DNA of 53,864 nucleotides from Moorena bouillonii PNG (GCF_001942495.1 NZ_MKZS01000001.1:2742563-2796426); one strand, 5' to 3'; shown: positions 28,101 through 37,465, numbered from the stretch's first letter. Made by a program: numbers and translations. Notes: generated by a model from the sequence alone, not told the origin.

Positions 28101-30637
28101 AGCTCAATGTAGCAATCGCCAAGATCCCCATTGTAGATATCAGCAACTGCGTGTACTCGCCCTTCGACATAGTGCTGGGAATACTGTTGACTAAAGCAAT
28201 GGTCGTGAACCTTCTTACCCAGGATCCCATCGTACCCATTGACCACATCTTCAGACACCAACTCTCCATCGTTATAATCGGAGTCAGGGTCAAAGCGAAA
28301 CAGACCGACCCGGTCAGCCATCAGGAGCTTACGAATTTCTATGGTTGTGGTCTTGAAAATGGTATCCAGTTTCCGAGATTGCCGGATCTTGTTGATGATT
28401 TTGACCGCTGATTTTTCTAGGTCTGCAGCCAATAGGAGTTGCTTGGATTTTGCTCGCAGTTGCTCAACATACTCCGTTTGCTGGAGGCCAACCCCAAATT
28501 GTCGGCCCATCTGAGCCAGTATACCCACCTCGATTTTCTGCCAGTGACGAGGGCCATTGTTCTGGTAAGCTGCCAGTAAACCCCACAAGGTTTCCCCTTG
28601 CAGAATCGGTACAATCACATAAGCTTTAGCCTGAAATTGCTCCAACAGGTCAATGTGACACTGATCGTAATTAACGTTGTAAATGTCATCAACGGCTAAG
28701 GTTTCATTGTGGCGATACCTACCGCCTTGGGTTTCCTCCAAATAGGTATCGCGCCAGACTTTTTTAATACTCGATCCAACTAACGGTATCCAACCATGTG
28801 CCACATCCTCAGCCACAAACTCACCACTCCAGTCTCGATTGAAGCGATACACAGCGACGCGATCGCACTTGAGCTGCTGCCGGATTTCTTGAGTAGCGGT
28901 CTGGAAAACACTGTTGATGTCAGAACTCTTAAGTATTTTATCAAGCAAGCGACTTGCTATTTTTTCTCCCTGAACAGCAATATCCAGTTGCTCCGATTTC
29001 TCCTGTAGCTGGGCTGTAATGTCCAATTGTTTGAGAATACTACTGAGACGGTCACTGAGTAATGACAGCAGCATCACCTCACTATCAAGCCAGCGCCGAG
29101 GGCGAGAGTTCTGGTAAACGGCGAATAAACCCCAGAGGTGTTCACCATTAAAGATTGGGGCTATAATATAAGCCTTGGTCTGATATTTTTCTAAGGTTTC
29201 AATGTAGCACTGAGAAAAACCAGCGGCATAAATGTCGTCAACTCGCTCTACCTGCTGACCTTTGAAATAGCTGCCTCCTTGTGTCTGCTTTAAATAGGTA
29301 TCGGTAGTAGGGCTGGCCACGGATCCGATTTGCTTGACGGTACAGCGCTTAGAGGACAATATATCGGCTGATGTCAGGTTAGGATTTTGCTTTTGGTCTT
29401 CGAGCAGCCTCACCCAAGCATCTGCAACTGACTCAGCCACAAATTCACCACTCCAGTCTCGATTGAACCGATAAACCACTACCCGATCCGCCTTCAAAAA
29501 CAGGCGCAGTTCGTGGCAAATGTTGCCCAGGGCAATCTCCGGTACATTTGACGGCGCAATTGTGGCCAAGATTTGAGCCAAAACCTTTTCCTGCTTCACC
29601 TGCTCTCGCCGTCGGGTACTAAATTCCACTGGCTGTAGACTTAGCCTCAGTTCATTAACAACTTGGTAGAGCAGACTAATGTCAGCTTCCTGCCATTCCC
29701 GAGAACCAGAACATTGCTGCACCACTAGTAAGCCCCACAGTTGCCCATCGAGCAAAATCGGTAGACTTAGGCTGGCTTTGACCTGGAATCGTTCTAGCAG
29801 TTGGAGTTGAAACGGACTCAAAGCCCGGTCATTAATATCATTAAGGGCTACAAGTTCCTGTTGCTCGTAGGCTGAGCGATTCAATGCTCCAAAAGCAATC
29901 ACCGGCAGGTACTCCCCCTGGCTGGGAGTATAGCCACCCACCATCGACTCAACTAGCACCGTACCCCGATTCTCGGACTGGAAGCGAAAAATCAAGGCTC
30001 GGTCTACCCGTAAACGCTGACTAACCTCAGTCACGGTGGTTCTCAACAGGGCATCACTAGTTTCTGCTTTGCGCATCTGAGTTGCCAGGTGGAATAACCA
30101 CTGCCGCTCACCCTTGCAGTGTTGCTCAATATCCACGGCTAGGTGAAACTGAACCCCGGTAGGTGTCCCCTTGCCATTGCCATTACTCGATGATTGATTG
30201 AGTTGGGACTTAGAACTGAGTATTTCCTCAGATTTATCAAATTGTGGCATAGTTATAGTTTCCTTTCTTGATGCAGTCGCTCCTGGGGAGGGGCTGCGTG
30301 CGGAACCTGCGTCCGCACCTTGAAAGCCCCGTGGAAACCCCCTTTGGCCGACTGCATCGCTTTTTTCAACATCTGATAATGGTAAAATTGCCGACCATGA
30401 TGGCATCTCAGAGGCAATCGAGTCGGTAGTAACCCTGCCAATAGACTGTTCAATGGGCAGAGTGAGTGACGAGCTTGTCAACCAGTCATAATTGATTTGA
30501 TGGCATTGATTTGGTTGATCAAAACTCCTGATGATTGCCCTGATCAATTGCCAGATCTCGGAGGAGGCTAAGTCGAAAAACCTCAAGACTCTCCTCCCCA
30601 AGAGTCCCCTCGTTGATGTGTCTGCCATAGGGGACAT
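25148..30637 (-). CDS. pixJ: Phototaxis receptor: seven GAF domains, HAMP and MCP signalling domain (PixJ-like)
   Basis: A methyl-accepting chemotaxis-type protein of up to 1829 residues. Seven GAF domains lie near 190-340, 360-520, 560-710, 735-890, 915-1070, 1100-1275 and 1305-1460, then HAMP near 1490 and an MCP domain to the end ([28 protein letters not shown] core). The canonical bilin Cys is at C477, C660, C842, C1024 and C1231. GAF4 and GAF5 also have the DXCF Cys (C814, C996, in DHCF), and GAF2 and GAF6 carry extra Cys in a loop (C432, C1186). GAF1 has no Cys and GAF7 has Gly1414 instead. No transmembrane helix is obvious. The start is uncertain: ATG at 30250 (codon 130, AAGGAA upstream) avoids a 55-bp overlap with pixI and a repeat-derived stretch. 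Confidence 0.92.
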   Translation of the reverse strand: MSPMADTSTRGLLGRRVLRFFDLASSEIWQLIRAIIRSFDQPNQCHQINYDWLTSSSLTLPIEQSIGRVTTDSIASEMPSWSAILPLSDVEKSDAVGQRGFPRGFQGADAGSARSPSPGATASRKETITMPQFDKSEEILSSKSQLNQSSSNGNGKGTPTGVQFHLAVDIEQHCKGERQWLFHLATQMRKAETSDALLRTTVTEVSQRLRVDRALIFRFQSENRGTVLVESMVGGYTPSQGEYLPVIAFGALNRSAYEQQELVALNDINDRALSPFQLQLLERFQVKASLSLPILLDGQLWGLLVVQQCSGSREWQEADISLLYQVVNELRLSLQPVEFSTRRREQVKQEKVLAQILATIAPSNVPEIALGNICHELRLFLKADRVVVYRFNRDWSGEFVAESVADAWVRLLEDQKQNPNLTSADILSSKRCTVKQIGSVASPTTDTYLKQTQGGSYFKGQQVERVDDIYAAGFSQCYIETLEKYQTKAYIIAPIFNGEHLWGLFAVYQNSRPRRWLDSEVMLLSLLSDRLSSILKQLDITAQLQEKSEQLDIAVQGEKIASRLLDKILKSSDINSVFQTATQEIRQQLKCDRVAVYRFNRDWSGEFVAEDVAHGWIPLVGSSIKKVWRDTYLEETQGGRYRHNETLAVDDIYNVNYDQCHIDLLEQFQAKAYVIVPILQGETLWGLLAAYQNNGPRHWQKIEVGILAQMGRQFGVGLQQTEYVEQLRAKSKQLLLAADLEKSAVKIINKIRQSRKLDTIFKTTTIEIRKLLMADRVGLFRFDPDSDYNDGELVSEDVVNGYDGILGKKVHDHCFSQQYSQHYVEGRVHAVADIYNGDLGDCYIELLTQFQVRANLVVPLRKGTELWGFLCIHQCSKPRQWQEYEIDFAKQIALHFEVALQQTEYLAQVEAKSTQVAKIAGMERAVVGIINKIRQSRNLDTIFKTTAIEMRKLLQVDRVGVFKFYPNSGFDDGELVSEDVASGYHAMLGIKVNDHCFGEQYAPHYTEGRVQAVADVYNAGFSDCHIELLAQFQVRANLVVPLLLAPDLWGLLCIHQCSKPRQWQEYEIDFAKQIALHFGVALQQLSYLDQVEAKSHQLAQAAVRERVVASLSNHLSQSVDVYSIFQSITKELRQVLGADRVVIYRFNSDWSGEFVAESVAPGWISLITEQERDDRLKVDTTAYERCQVTALSVNSLSNVDTCLQETQGGEFARGDRFKKVDDIYAMGFAPCYINTLEQYQARAYLIMPIFQSDKLWGLLAAYQNTGPRQWQDTDVTLMLQISNSLGLALQRSHYLDQLRAQSTQLTKAAQIAQGVTKIVGKLFQSRDVNTIYRITTQEIRQLLKCDRVALYHFNPDWTGQFVAEAVATGWLAWVGADIKAFWPDTYLQDTQGGRYRNRESVAVDDIYTFGYSDGYLETLEQYEVKAYMLAPIFIQGTLWGLLGTYQNTGPRDWQEFELNALAQIAVQVGAALQQAEYLAQIQNQSQQLTDAAQREKADKEAVQREVMQLLSAVRPALEGDLTVRAPVTNNEVGTIADAYNNTLQSLRRIVTQVQQASRKVAQTSVDRESSIAKLTAQAQQQFMALGQALENIQTMVNSTEAVGESAQQVEVAVQTANQTLQAGDAAMNRTVDGILEIRETVAETSKRLKRLSESSQKVSRVVNLISNFTNQTQLLALNAAIEATRAGEYGRGFVVVADEVRSLARQSAEATTEIEQLVQEIQKSTAEVSTAMDKGIQQVAQGTAMVQDTRLTLNAIVEATSQISQLVEGITQATQVQTEEFQSVTQTMTEVAGIANKTSEDAMEISTSFQELLAMAQNLQASADQFKVE

Positions 30638-31143
30638 TGAGTAATAGCCATGACATCCAAAACTGCACCGCCATCCCCAGGTAGGTACCCCAGGAGAAAA
30701 GGCAATAGCTTAGGAGGAAATAAACCAGGAGTCGGTGGCTGGAGTTGCTCCAATTCATGTAACTCAATATCATTAACATGGGATACCACCAGACCCAAAG
30801 ACTGGTCATTGACCTGAACTACTATTGCCACAGGAGATACCGAAACTTGCCCAAGCTTCGACAGAGGTGGATAGCCAACCAGCTGGTTTAGGTCTACCAA
30901 CCAGAGCATTTCTGAACGCCAATTACCAATTCCCAAAATGCAACTGGGCATTTCCGGCACCAGCAGAACCTCCGGCAGATTCACCCTGATAATTTCTGTA
31001 ATCTGCTCTAGGGGCAACAGAACACTGTCATCTTTGCCAAGAGGAAAACGCAGCAACCGCACTCGGGTTTCTGGGGTTAGTGGATCTAAGTTTAGTAGGT
31101 CAAGATTTGTTTGTGTTACCGCTGGGTCAAGGGAGTTCAACAT
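30583..31143 (-). CDS. pixI: CheW-like adaptor (PixI-like)
   Basis: A 186-residue CheW-domain protein: [27 protein letters not shown] (residues 28-54), [28 protein letters not shown] (63-90) and a [25 protein letters not shown] strand near 111-135. It would link the PixJ receptor to the PixL kinase. It lies between pixH and pixJ, the order known from the pixGHIJL (tax1) operon of Synechocystis. Its C-terminus overlaps the longest possible pixJ frame by 55 bp. Repeated CTAATAC/CTAATGC heptads lie just upstream. Confidence 0.85.
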   Translation of the reverse strand: MLNSLDPAVTQTNLDLLNLDPLTPETRVRLLRFPLGKDDSVLLPLEQITEIIRVNLPEVLLVPEMPSCILGIGNWRSEMLWLVDLNQLVGYPPLSKLGQVSVSPVAIVVQVNDQSLGLVVSHVNDIELHELEQLQPPTPGLFPPKLLPFLLGYLPGDGGAVLDVMAITQCPLWQTHQRGDSWGGES

Positions 31144-31174
31144 TACCTAATACCTAATACCTAATACCTAATGC

Positions 31175-31546
31175 CTAATGCCTAATGCCTAACAATTGCT
31201 GGATTGTTTGTATTAGTTCTTGCTGGTCTATCGGTTTAGATAAATAGGCATCAGCTCCCAGCATCGAACCCCAGAGTTTGTCGGCATCAGTTCCTTTAGT
31301 TGAGCAAATCACCACTGGGATGGTTTCGGTGTTGGAATTAGTCTTGAGTTCCCGGCACAGTTCAAACCCGCTTTGTCCTGGCAAAATCACATCGACAATC
31401 ACTAAATCTGGTTTCTGGGACTGGAGTTTAATCTGGGCATCCTCACTACTGGTGACACTAACTACGTTGAGACCAGCTTCTCTGAGGTAACAACTTAGAA
31501 TTTCATTTTCCGTCAAACTATCTTCAACCAAAAGGACTGTAGTCAT
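31175..31546 (-). CDS. pixH: CheY-like response regulator (PixH-like)
   Basis: A single receiver domain of 123 residues: acidic pair in LLVEDS (E8, D9), phospho-acceptor D52 in VIVDVILPG, Thr/Ser switch in VVICSTKG and Lys in YLSKPID near 105. With no output domain, it acts by protein contact, as the CheY of the phototaxis pathway. It lies between pixG and pixI; the 31-bp gap to pixI is filled by CTAATGC heptads and supports one transcript. Confidence 0.93.
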   Translation of the reverse strand: MTTVLLVEDSLTENEILSCYLREAGLNVVSVTSSEDAQIKLQSQKPDLVIVDVILPGQSGFELCRELKTNSNTETIPVVICSTKGTDADKLWGSMLGADAYLSKPIDQQELIQTIQQLLGIRH

Positions 31547-31764
31547 AATTGTTTTTTTTATAAAAGTTATTGATATTTTTTAGTAATTGTAACTTTCATT
31601 TTTGTAACCTATTTATTTTAACTAATAATTAGTTAATTAAATTAATAATTATACACAATGAATTGTGATGATTTTTTATCGTAAATTCCCTACTCCCTAC
31701 TCCCTACTCCCTACTCCCTACTCCCTCCTTCCTGTTCCCTTTACTAAAGTATTAAAGTAAGTAG
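31547..31764. repeat. CTACTCC heptads between pixG and pixH
   Basis: ACTCCCT/CTACTCC heptads lie at 31686-31733, preceded by AT-rich DNA (31547-31670). No gene is seen. Confidence 0.7.
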
Positions 31765-33018
31765 TCAACTGGACAGGATATTACGACTAACCCCGAGATG
31801 CCTCTGGAGAATTGTCAATACCTTTGACCGAGTAATAGGCTTTGCTAAAAAGTCTGTAGAACCGACCATCTTGGCCCGCACTCGGTCTACAATTCCGTCA
31901 TTACTGGTGACCATAATCACTGGCGTGTCTTGAAACACCGAAACCCGACGAATTTGTGCACAGACTTCATACCCGTTTAAAACTGGCATCACCAAATCCA
32001 AGAAGATCAGCTGTGGTTTATGCTTTAGCAAGGTCGGCAAGGCTTTGATAGGGTCTTGAACATTGATAAATCGATAACCAGCATTGGCAAGAATTTGACT
32101 CATGGTCAGCCGATCGATTTGGCTGTCTTCGATATAAACTACCAAGGGACTAGCTGGTAATGTCTGAATTGGCCCTCCTTTCCTTCCGGTAGTTTCTGGC
32201 ATTGGGTTAGTGGCTTTATTAAAGTGAGTATCACAGCGGAAGTCCCCAACCGACACCAGACCCATGACCTGTAATCTGATATAGGGCATGATTGATTGGG
32301 TCAGAGGCAAAAGATTCTGTTTCAACCTCACAGCTAAATCCCTCAAAGTGCGATCGCCATCCACCAAGGTAGTCAGGTTATGGTAGGCCAGTAATGAGGT
32401 CTGCTGTCGCAATTTGTCAGCATCCCAGATCACCGGAGCCAAAGAAGGGGAAATATTTACCAAACCAGCCTGTTGCCAAGGCTCCCAAACCTGCCTTGCC
32501 TGTTGCCAAATTTGATCAGCTCGAATGACTACCAACCTTGAATCAAAGGTTGAATCAGAGGTTGAATCAGAGGTTGAATCAATAGTGTCTTGAGGAATCT
32601 GCCTGTAAGTTAATTGCTCTGATGAAGCACAGCGGAGTTGTTCCTGCCGTTGGATGATATCGAAGAGTATTTCCGTACAGTTGCCAGCAACAACCGACCT
32701 CATCTGTTTTAGCGGTACTTTCCCCTGTCTGACTAGTTCTGCTAGAGATGGGTAATCCCAATACACCGGCTGAGCCGACGACCCCTGACACACAGGAAAT
32801 GCTGATAGTTCTGGGCAGTGTACAGACAACTGCCGACACCAACGACGAATGGGATGCATTTTACTAGCACCCCCAGTCAAACGACCCAAGTGAAAAGAAA
32901 GACTCCACTGCTGACCTTGGGGATCTTCAATCTCCAACCAACCAGTAAATTGCGCCTTTGCGCAAGCTTGAATCTGTTGTGCCAGTTTGTCGGTGGTCAA
33001 TACTTTTTGAGTCGTCAT
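31765..33018 (-). CDS. pixG: PatA/PixG-type response regulator
   Basis: A 417-residue PatA-family protein. The N-terminal domain (about 1-270, with LAQQIQACAKAQFTGWLEIED at the start) is the conserved but poorly understood PatA-type region. The C-terminal receiver (about 293-410) shows VVYIEDSQ, the phospho-Asp in LIFLDLVMPVLNGYE and Lys in FLAKPITRS. In Synechocystis PixG heads the phototaxis operon, as here. Between about residues 145 and 160 a 12-bp tandem repeat (32542-32585) inserts TSDS units in frame. The AT-rich 33019-33500 region presumably carries the operon promoter. Confidence 0.88.
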   Translation of the reverse strand: MTTQKVLTTDKLAQQIQACAKAQFTGWLEIEDPQGQQWSLSFHLGRLTGGASKMHPIRRWCRQLSVHCPELSAFPVCQGSSAQPVYWDYPSLAELVRQGKVPLKQMRSVVAGNCTEILFDIIQRQEQLRCASSEQLTYRQIPQDTIDSTSDSTSDSTFDSRLVVIRADQIWQQARQVWEPWQQAGLVNISPSLAPVIWDADKLRQQTSLLAYHNLTTLVDGDRTLRDLAVRLKQNLLPLTQSIMPYIRLQVMGLVSVGDFRCDTHFNKATNPMPETTGRKGGPIQTLPASPLVVYIEDSQIDRLTMSQILANAGYRFINVQDPIKALPTLLKHKPQLIFLDLVMPVLNGYEVCAQIRRVSVFQDTPVIMVTSNDGIVDRVRAKMVGSTDFLAKPITRSKVLTILQRHLGVSRNILSS

Positions 33019-33754
33019 TGGTGTCTCTATGGATATATAGCAATGCCACTAGTAATTAGTAACTATTAACTAACAATTAACAATGAATCTTTAACAAGTA
33101 ATAATCCTAGTTTTTTAGCGCCTATATTAGCACGTATATTGTTAATATTTTCTGTTTAAATTAATCCCTAATATGTAATATTGTGAATTAGAATATTGTG
33201 TATAGTTTTCAGAACTTACCCAGCCACTATATTTGTATAGTGTTTACAAAATATCGGGTTTTTAGCCCAGTTTTTCGTAAGTTATGGTTTTGGTGAAATG
33301 CACCAAACTCGTAATGTTAGCAGACAATTCAAGCTAGGGTTGTGGAGATGCACCATGATCGAGTTTCACTAACCATCAGCAAAACTCGGTTAGCCGAACT
33401 GAAGGTAAATTAGTACCTGACTTTGCTTAACTTTACCTTAATTAAGAAGGGTGATTTAACTAAAATTACCCGAAAATTAACGAAAGTTTGGCTGCCTTAA
33501 TTCTAACTCTATATTAGCATTAAAATCCGGCTAATTATTAAAATACGCTAATTGTCGTAGTATATAGGGTTTTTATCTAGGTTGTAAACAGACTTCTTGC
33601 AAAAAAAGGCATGCAGGCAAGAGGCAAAAGGCAAAAGGGGCAAGAGATACGGAGTTTTATTGTCTAATAAAAAAAGACCATTAAGGTTTACATCTCAAAT
33701 ACAAACGCTATACTTTTATAACATGCAAATGTGGCATATATCGGTAACATCAGC
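33019..33754. other. Non-coding upstream region of the phototaxis operon
   Basis: AT-rich DNA with loosely repeated GAAATGCACCAAACTCG and GAGATGCACCATGATCGAG phrases (about 33295-33365), and AGGCAAA/AAAGGGGC heptads at 33615-33645. No gene is seen; the small frames here lack family features. Confidence 0.6.
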
Positions 33755-33810
33755 CAAAAAAAACCAGCTAACTTTATTAATCTTTTAAAAAAGAATTAAT
33801 AAAGTTAGCT
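33755..33810 (-). terminator. Intrinsic terminator downstream of ureF
   Basis: A perfect 16-bp stem (33766-33781 with 33795-33810) is followed on the minus strand by GGTTTTTTTT. It lies 137 bp past the ureF stop. Repeat modules (GCGCACGCTACTTGAGGTGC and GACCGCT-type heptads) fill 33811-33946. Confidence 0.8.
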
Positions 33811-33946
33811 AATGCACTAAGCGCACGCTACTTGAGGTGCCATTGGCCTATGGCCACCCTACACCGAACAGCTTTTGAATAAAATAAGCTGACCACTGAC
33901 CGCTGAGTGCTGAATGCTTACAAATGATTATTAATTTTAAAAAGAA

Positions 33947-34840
33947 TTAACTACGAAATAATCGTGTGTACTGAGTTTCGTGAGCCATACTTGCCAGGGC
34001 TAATCCCCAGCCACAACTACTTAATTTTTCATCCGTCAAAGTTAAAACATCTTGGGTGCTCAGAGTAAGTCTATGGTTGAGTCCTAGTAGTAGCTGTTGA
34101 CCAACGGTTTGACCAAGGGGAATCAATTTGACGCCAGCACCGATGACATTAGATGCCCAGCTATGTAAGTAACCTAAGACTGTGGCTGTAATGTCAATCT
34201 GCCAGTTAGCAGCCCCAATCCCAAACGCGATCGCATAATTACAGGGTTGACCCACAGCTGATGCTACATCTTGTAGAGAAATGACATTTTGTTGAGAAGA
34301 CCTCTGGCCAAAGTAGTTTTCTGATCCTGTTTGGGTGAATTCTTGTCCACTGTTCCCTGTTCCCAGATCCGCTGTTCCCTCTTCTGAAAGAAGTCTAATG
34401 GTTTCACTGGGTGGGTGCAAATCCAGCAGTAACCGCATCAACGAGTTACCCATCTGCCAACTTTGCGATCGCAATTCAGAAGTTTCCTTAGCAGCACTTA
34501 CCCAAGCATTCCAGTAGTCCAAACCCTCTAAATCCCCTTTGCCATAACTTTCGTAAGCTCGAACCATAACATAAGCCTCTAATCGAATGGCTCCATAGCA
34601 CAGTTGATGCTCTAGCCACTGGTGCAGAGTAGTCTGGTTGTGAATCACACCAATATCAACTAACGTTTCCAAACCCTCGGAATAGCCGTAAGCACCCACT
34701 GGTAGTACGGGACTAGCCAGTTGCAAAAGATTCAACAAAGAATTAGGGACTAGGGGATCTAAATGCATTCTTGCTTGTTGCTCATTGCCATAGTGCACTG
34801 TCTGTACATCATATAGTGCTACGGGCAATGGCATTGGCAA
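33947..34840 (-). CDS. ureF: Urease accessory protein UreF with an in-frame repeat insertion
   Basis: UreF acts with UreG/UreH (UreD) to load nickel into urease. The family start [27 protein letters not shown] (about residues 35-61), [16 protein letters not shown] near 121-136 and the C-terminal [33 protein letters not shown] block are clear. The protein is about 60 residues longer than usual. Part of that is a stretch at about 145-175 encoded by DNA (about 34332-34400) that matches an intergenic repeat at 40986-41050, TTCCCTG heptads included. The start may be the ATG at 34768 ([10 protein letters not shown]), which fits family N-termini better. Confidence 0.88.
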   Translation of the reverse strand: MPMPLPVALYDVQTVHYGNEQQARMHLDPLVPNSLLNLLQLASPVLPVGAYGYSEGLETLVDIGVIHNQTTLHQWLEHQLCYGAIRLEAYVMVRAYESYGKGDLEGLDYWNAWVSAAKETSELRSQSWQMGNSLMRLLLDLHPPSETIRLLSEEGTADLGTGNSGQEFTQTGSENYFGQRSSQQNVISLQDVASAVGQPCNYAIAFGIGAANWQIDITATVLGYLHSWASNVIGAGVKLIPLGQTVGQQLLLGLNHRLTLSTQDVLTLTDEKLSSCGWGLALASMAHETQYTRLFRS

Positions 34841-35195
34841 GAGGCATGCATGCTAAAGTTGACTACAACAGCTTTTGTTGCTTGTATCAATGTCCTTTGA
34901 ATCCGTAGTGCTATACCTAATCGGCATCCCACGCTCCTTCAGGATTGGATAAGAGACCGAAGAGGGAGAAGAGGTACCAGTAACAACTTATTAACACGTT
35001 TCTCCTGATCGAGATCTGCTCGATCCTGTCATCCATTACATCCGTTAAACCATCTCTTGCCCCTCTGGCAGTTAGGAATTACCCACGCTAAATCTATATA
35101 TAGTGTTTTTTTTTAGATAAACACGCTATATATATGTTTTTTTGGGGCTATTGACATAAGTCCTAAAAATTTCCAAAAAAAGTTTGCCCAAACCC
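34841..35195. other. Spacer between ureF and the tRNA array
   Basis: Contains a CATGCATGC palindrome, a TCGAGATCTGCTCGA near-palindrome at about 35009-35023 and AT-rich DNA. No gene is seen. Confidence 0.6.
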
Positions 35196-35225
35196 TTGAC
35201 ACCGTTTGTAGTATTTTTGTAGTAT
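35196..35225 (+). promoter_or_regulatory. Promoter of the tRNA array
   Basis: TTGACA (35196-35201), 18-base spacer, TAGTAT (35220-35225), about 220 bp before the first tRNA. A second TTGACA lies upstream at about 35152. It is the best sigma70-type match in the region and points into the array. Confidence 0.6.
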
Positions 35226-35446
35226 ACAAACATAGCGGACAGGAAAGAGTCAAAACGCTCGAATCCCAAAGCTTACACGGAACCTTGACAACTAAATATG
35301 TAACATACCTTTTGATTCATGTTTGGATATAACTGTGTTTGCTCATCACGTGGGGATGGACCCTTGGGTTGATTCCCCACAGAGTGAACCCAGAGATTTA
35401 TCTAAAAGATTGATCTAAACTCCAACGGATAAACTGCTCAAGTCCT

Positions 35447-35520
35447 GGGGCTGTAGCTCAGACGGTCAGAGCGCCTGTCTGTCGAACAGGAAGTCGCGGG
35501 TTCGATTCCCGTCAGCCTCG
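35447..35520 (+). tRNA. tRNA-Asp (GTC)
   Basis: Complete 74-nt cloverleaf: acceptor GGGGCTG/CAGCCTC with one G-U pair, anticodon stem CCTGT/ACAGG with loop CTGTCGA (anticodon GTC), T-arm GCGGG-TTCGATT-CCCGT, discriminator G. First gene of the array. CCA is not encoded. Confidence 0.93.
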
Positions 35521-35545
35521 CTCTTTGCAGTCGCTTTTATCGGTT

Positions 35546-35569
35546 GCAGGTGCAAATCCTGCTCCAATC
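35546..35569 (+). pseudogene. Possible tRNA 3' remnant
   Basis: GCAGG-TGCAAAT-CCTGC is a perfect T-arm-like hairpin whose loop starts TGC instead of TTC. No matching 5' half is visible. It is followed by a tandem TCCAATCAGTGAC duplication. Confidence 0.3.
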
Positions 35570-35590
35570 AGTGACTCCAATCAGTGACCT

Positions 35591-35662
35591 AGCAGCGTAG
35601 CTCAACGGTAGAGCACCTGGCTCATAACCAGGAGAGTGCGGGTTCGAGTCCCGCCGCTGCGA
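35591..35662 (+). tRNA. tRNA-Met (CAT), elongator-type
   Basis: 72 nt plus encoded CCA (35663-35665). Anticodon stem CCTGG/CCAGG with loop CTCATAA (CAT), T-arm GCGGG-TTCGAGT-CCCGC. The acceptor pairs at positions 2-7 but A1 faces G72. The D-arm TAGCTCAACGGTAGAGC is normal. A lysidine-modified isoleucine identity cannot be excluded. Confidence 0.85.
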
Positions 35663-35668
35663 CCACAT

Positions 35669-35740
35669 ACGGAGATGGTGTAACTGGCAACATGACGGTC
35701 TCCAAAACCGTTGATCTGAGTTCAAATCTCAGTCTCCGCG
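35669..35740 (+). tRNA. tRNA-Trp (CCA)
   Basis: 72 nt. Anticodon stem ACGGT/ACCGT with loop CTCCAAA (CCA), T-arm CTGAG-TTCAAAT-CTCAG, acceptor CGGAGA/TCTCCG with position 1 (A) unpaired against C72. The D-arm is short and unlike typical chromosomal tRNA-Trp. Confidence 0.82.
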
Positions 35741-35744
35741 CTCC

Positions 35745-35819
35745 CGTGCCGTAGGCAAATTTGGTTAAGCCGCGTGCCTTTCAAGCAGGTGATTGCGGGT
35801 TCGATCCCCGTCGGCACGA
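35745..35819 (+). tRNA. tRNA-Glu (TTC)
   Basis: 75 nt. Acceptor CGTGCCG/CGGCACG is perfect; the D-stem GGC/GCC and T-arm GCGGG-TTCGATC-CCCGT are present. Loop CTTTCAA gives anticodon TTC. The anticodon stem has one G-G mismatch (position 28/42). Confidence 0.82.
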
Positions 35820-35823
35820 TGAA

Positions 35824-35896
35824 TGCCCTGTAGCTCAGTTGGAAGAGCAGCGAGCTGTTAACTCGATGGTCGCGGGTTCGATCCCTGCCAGGGCAG
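35824..35896 (+). tRNA. tRNA-Asn (GTT)
   Basis: 73 nt. Acceptor TGCCCTG/CAGGGCA perfect, loop CTGTTAA (GTT) on a CGAG/CTCG stem, D-arm TAGCTCAGTTGGAAGAGC, discriminator G. CCA is not encoded. Confidence 0.93.
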
Positions 35897-35927
35897 TCAG
35901 GAGGGGTTTCATTTTTATCCTTTGTAT

Positions 35928-36001
35928 CCCCCGGTAGCTCAGTTGGGTAGAGCGCTCGCCTGAAAAGCGAGAGGTCGTCGGTTCGATGCCGACCTTGGGG
36001 G
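35928..36001 (+). tRNA. tRNA-Phe (GAA)
   Basis: 74 nt. Anticodon stem CTCGC/GCGAG with loop CTGAAAA (GAA), T-arm GTCGG-TTCGATG-CCGAC. The acceptor has CCCC/GGGG plus one C-T mismatch at position 5/68, so it is slightly irregular. Confidence 0.87.
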
Positions 36002-36029
36002 ACTGTCACTTGCTATTGCAAGTGCTAAA

Positions 36030-36075
36030 TGCCGGATGGACGATTGGCAAGTCGCCGTGACTCTGAATCACGGAG
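36030..36075 (+). pseudogene. tRNA-Gln (CTG), 5' half, interrupted
   Basis: Holds the acceptor 5' strand TGCCGGA, D-arm GAC-GATTGGCAA-GTC and a perfect anticodon arm CGTGA-CTCTGAA-TCACG (anticodon CTG). No T-arm follows. The 3' half lies at 37466-37495, after a TnpB element; its acceptor strand TCCGGCA is the exact complement of TGCCGGA. Joining the halves at a shared AG gives a 5-base variable loop AGCAG and a complete cloverleaf. Confidence 0.85.
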
Positions 36076-36142
36076 AGCGATAACTTAGTTGAGGATTTGC
36101 AGTACAATACGGTACTATAAGTATGTCGTTAACTGTAGTTAA

Positions 36143-36241
36143 GTGACTAAGTATCTCAAGCTAAGAGTTGCTGCGGATTATCTAGGCGTTAACGTCAGAA
36201 CGCTAGAAAGATGGGAAAATCAAGACATGTGTATGGACTAA
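36143..36241 (+). pseudogene. Truncated IS607-type TnpA (MerR-like HTH only)
   Basis: GTG-started frame of 32 residues: KYLKLRVAADYLGVNVRT then LERWENQDM, stop. This matches the N-terminal helix-turn-helix of IS607 serine recombinases (pattern K-x-A-x-x-LGV-x-x-x-TL-x-RW-x-x-x-G). The resolvase catalytic domain is absent. It ends 37 bp before tnpB. Confidence 0.75.
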
Positions 36242-36278
36242 TAAAATACGAAACTCAAATCAAGAATGACCCAGACTT

Positions 36279-37358
36279 ATGCGACGAGCATATCAAACAA
36301 GATTAAAGCTCAATAACAGACAAAAGACCTTGATGGCTCGACACGCGGGCTATTATAGGTGGGTTTGGAATTGGGCTTTAAATATGTGGAATGAAGCCTA
36401 TAAAGCCGAACTCAAACCTTCGGCTAATAAGCTGAAAAAATTTTATACCCATCATGTTAAACCTCAATACCCCTGGCAGTCTACCTTAAGCTCTAGGGTT
36501 TATCAATTTGCCTTCAGGCACTTATCAGAAGCATTTAAACGCTTTTTTAAAGGCGTGGCTAAACATCCGAAGTTTAAGAAAAAAGGTAGAAATGATAGCT
36601 TTACCTTAGATAATTGTGGAAAAGTCATGGAGTTTTCAGGAACTCGATTAAAACTACCTTTTATTGGATGGGTTAGCACTTATGAACCACTGCCAGAAAT
36701 CCAGACGAAGCGGGTGACAATCAGTCGAGTAGCCGATTCTTGGTATATTTCTGTATCCTACGAGTTTGAACCTAAAGCTACTGTGAAATCTAGAGAACAC
36801 CTGGGTGTTGATGTTGGAGTTAAAGTTCTGGCTACTTGCTCGGATGGAACTGTGTTTCCTAATCCCAGGGCTTATAAACAAGCCCAGAAAAAACTGGCTA
36901 GACTTCAACGAGAACTTTCTAGAAGAAAACTAGGTTCTGCTAACAGAAATAAAACCAAGCTAAAGCTTGCGTTAGCTCATCAAAGCATTGTTAACATCCG
37001 CAAAGATACAATCCACAAACTTACCTCTTGGCTTTGCAAAAACCACGCAGTCATTGGATTAGAAGATTTAAATGTTTCCGGTCTGTTGAAAAACCACAAG
37101 CTAGCGGGTGCGATCGCTGATTCGGCATTCTATGAGATTCGTCGTCAACTCGAATATAAATCCGAGTGGTACGGGTGCCAACTGGTATTTGCAGATAGGT
37201 TCTATCCATCAACTAAAACCTGTTCAAGCTGTGGTCACATTCAAGAAATGCCACTGAAAGAACGAGTTTTTAATTGTGAGGCTTGCGGTTACACCGCTGA
37301 TCGCGATTTGAATGCAAGTCGTAATTTAGAACGATACGCCGGGGGCTACCTGGTTTGA
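36279..37358 (+). CDS. tnpB: TnpB RNA-guided endonuclease
   Basis: A 359-residue TnpB, full length for the family. RuvC residues are D178 (GVDVGVK), E262 (IGLEDLNVSG) and Asp in DRDLNAS (D341/D343). A Cys4 zinc knuckle sits in between (CSSCGHI near 314-320, CEACG near 334-338). The N-terminal OrfB helix-turn-helix region begins RRAYQTRLKLNNRQ. TnpB uses an RNA from its own 3' end to cut DNA matching the flank of the element. Here the flank is the 3' part of tRNA-Gln, so it would cut uninterrupted copies of this tRNA and favour element retention. No frameshift is visible. Confidence 0.93.
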   Translation: MRRAYQTRLKLNNRQKTLMARHAGYYRWVWNWALNMWNEAYKAELKPSANKLKKFYTHHVKPQYPWQSTLSSRVYQFAFRHLSEAFKRFFKGVAKHPKFKKKGRNDSFTLDNCGKVMEFSGTRLKLPFIGWVSTYEPLPEIQTKRVTISRVADSWYISVSYEFEPKATVKSREHLGVDVGVKVLATCSDGTVFPNPRAYKQAQKKLARLQRELSRRKLGSANRNKTKLKLALAHQSIVNIRKDTIHKLTSWLCKNHAVIGLEDLNVSGLLKNHKLAGAIADSAFYEIRRQLEYKSEWYGCQLVFADRFYPSTKTCSSCGHIQEMPLKERVFNCEACGYTADRDLNASRNLERYAGGYLV

Positions 37359-37465
37359 GCCTGTGTTAGTGGGAAGTGCCGACACCCCACGCAATCCCAG
37401 TTATCTGGAAGAAAGCAGGAAGGGAACTTTAATACGGTTTGAGCCGTGTTGTGTAAGTTTTCCGT

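Noticed and set aside
35537-36009. Two minus-strand open frames across the tRNA genes
   Set aside because: They are antisense translations of tRNA genes, a common false ORF class (DSNPHSPGYEPGALPLSY-type peptides).
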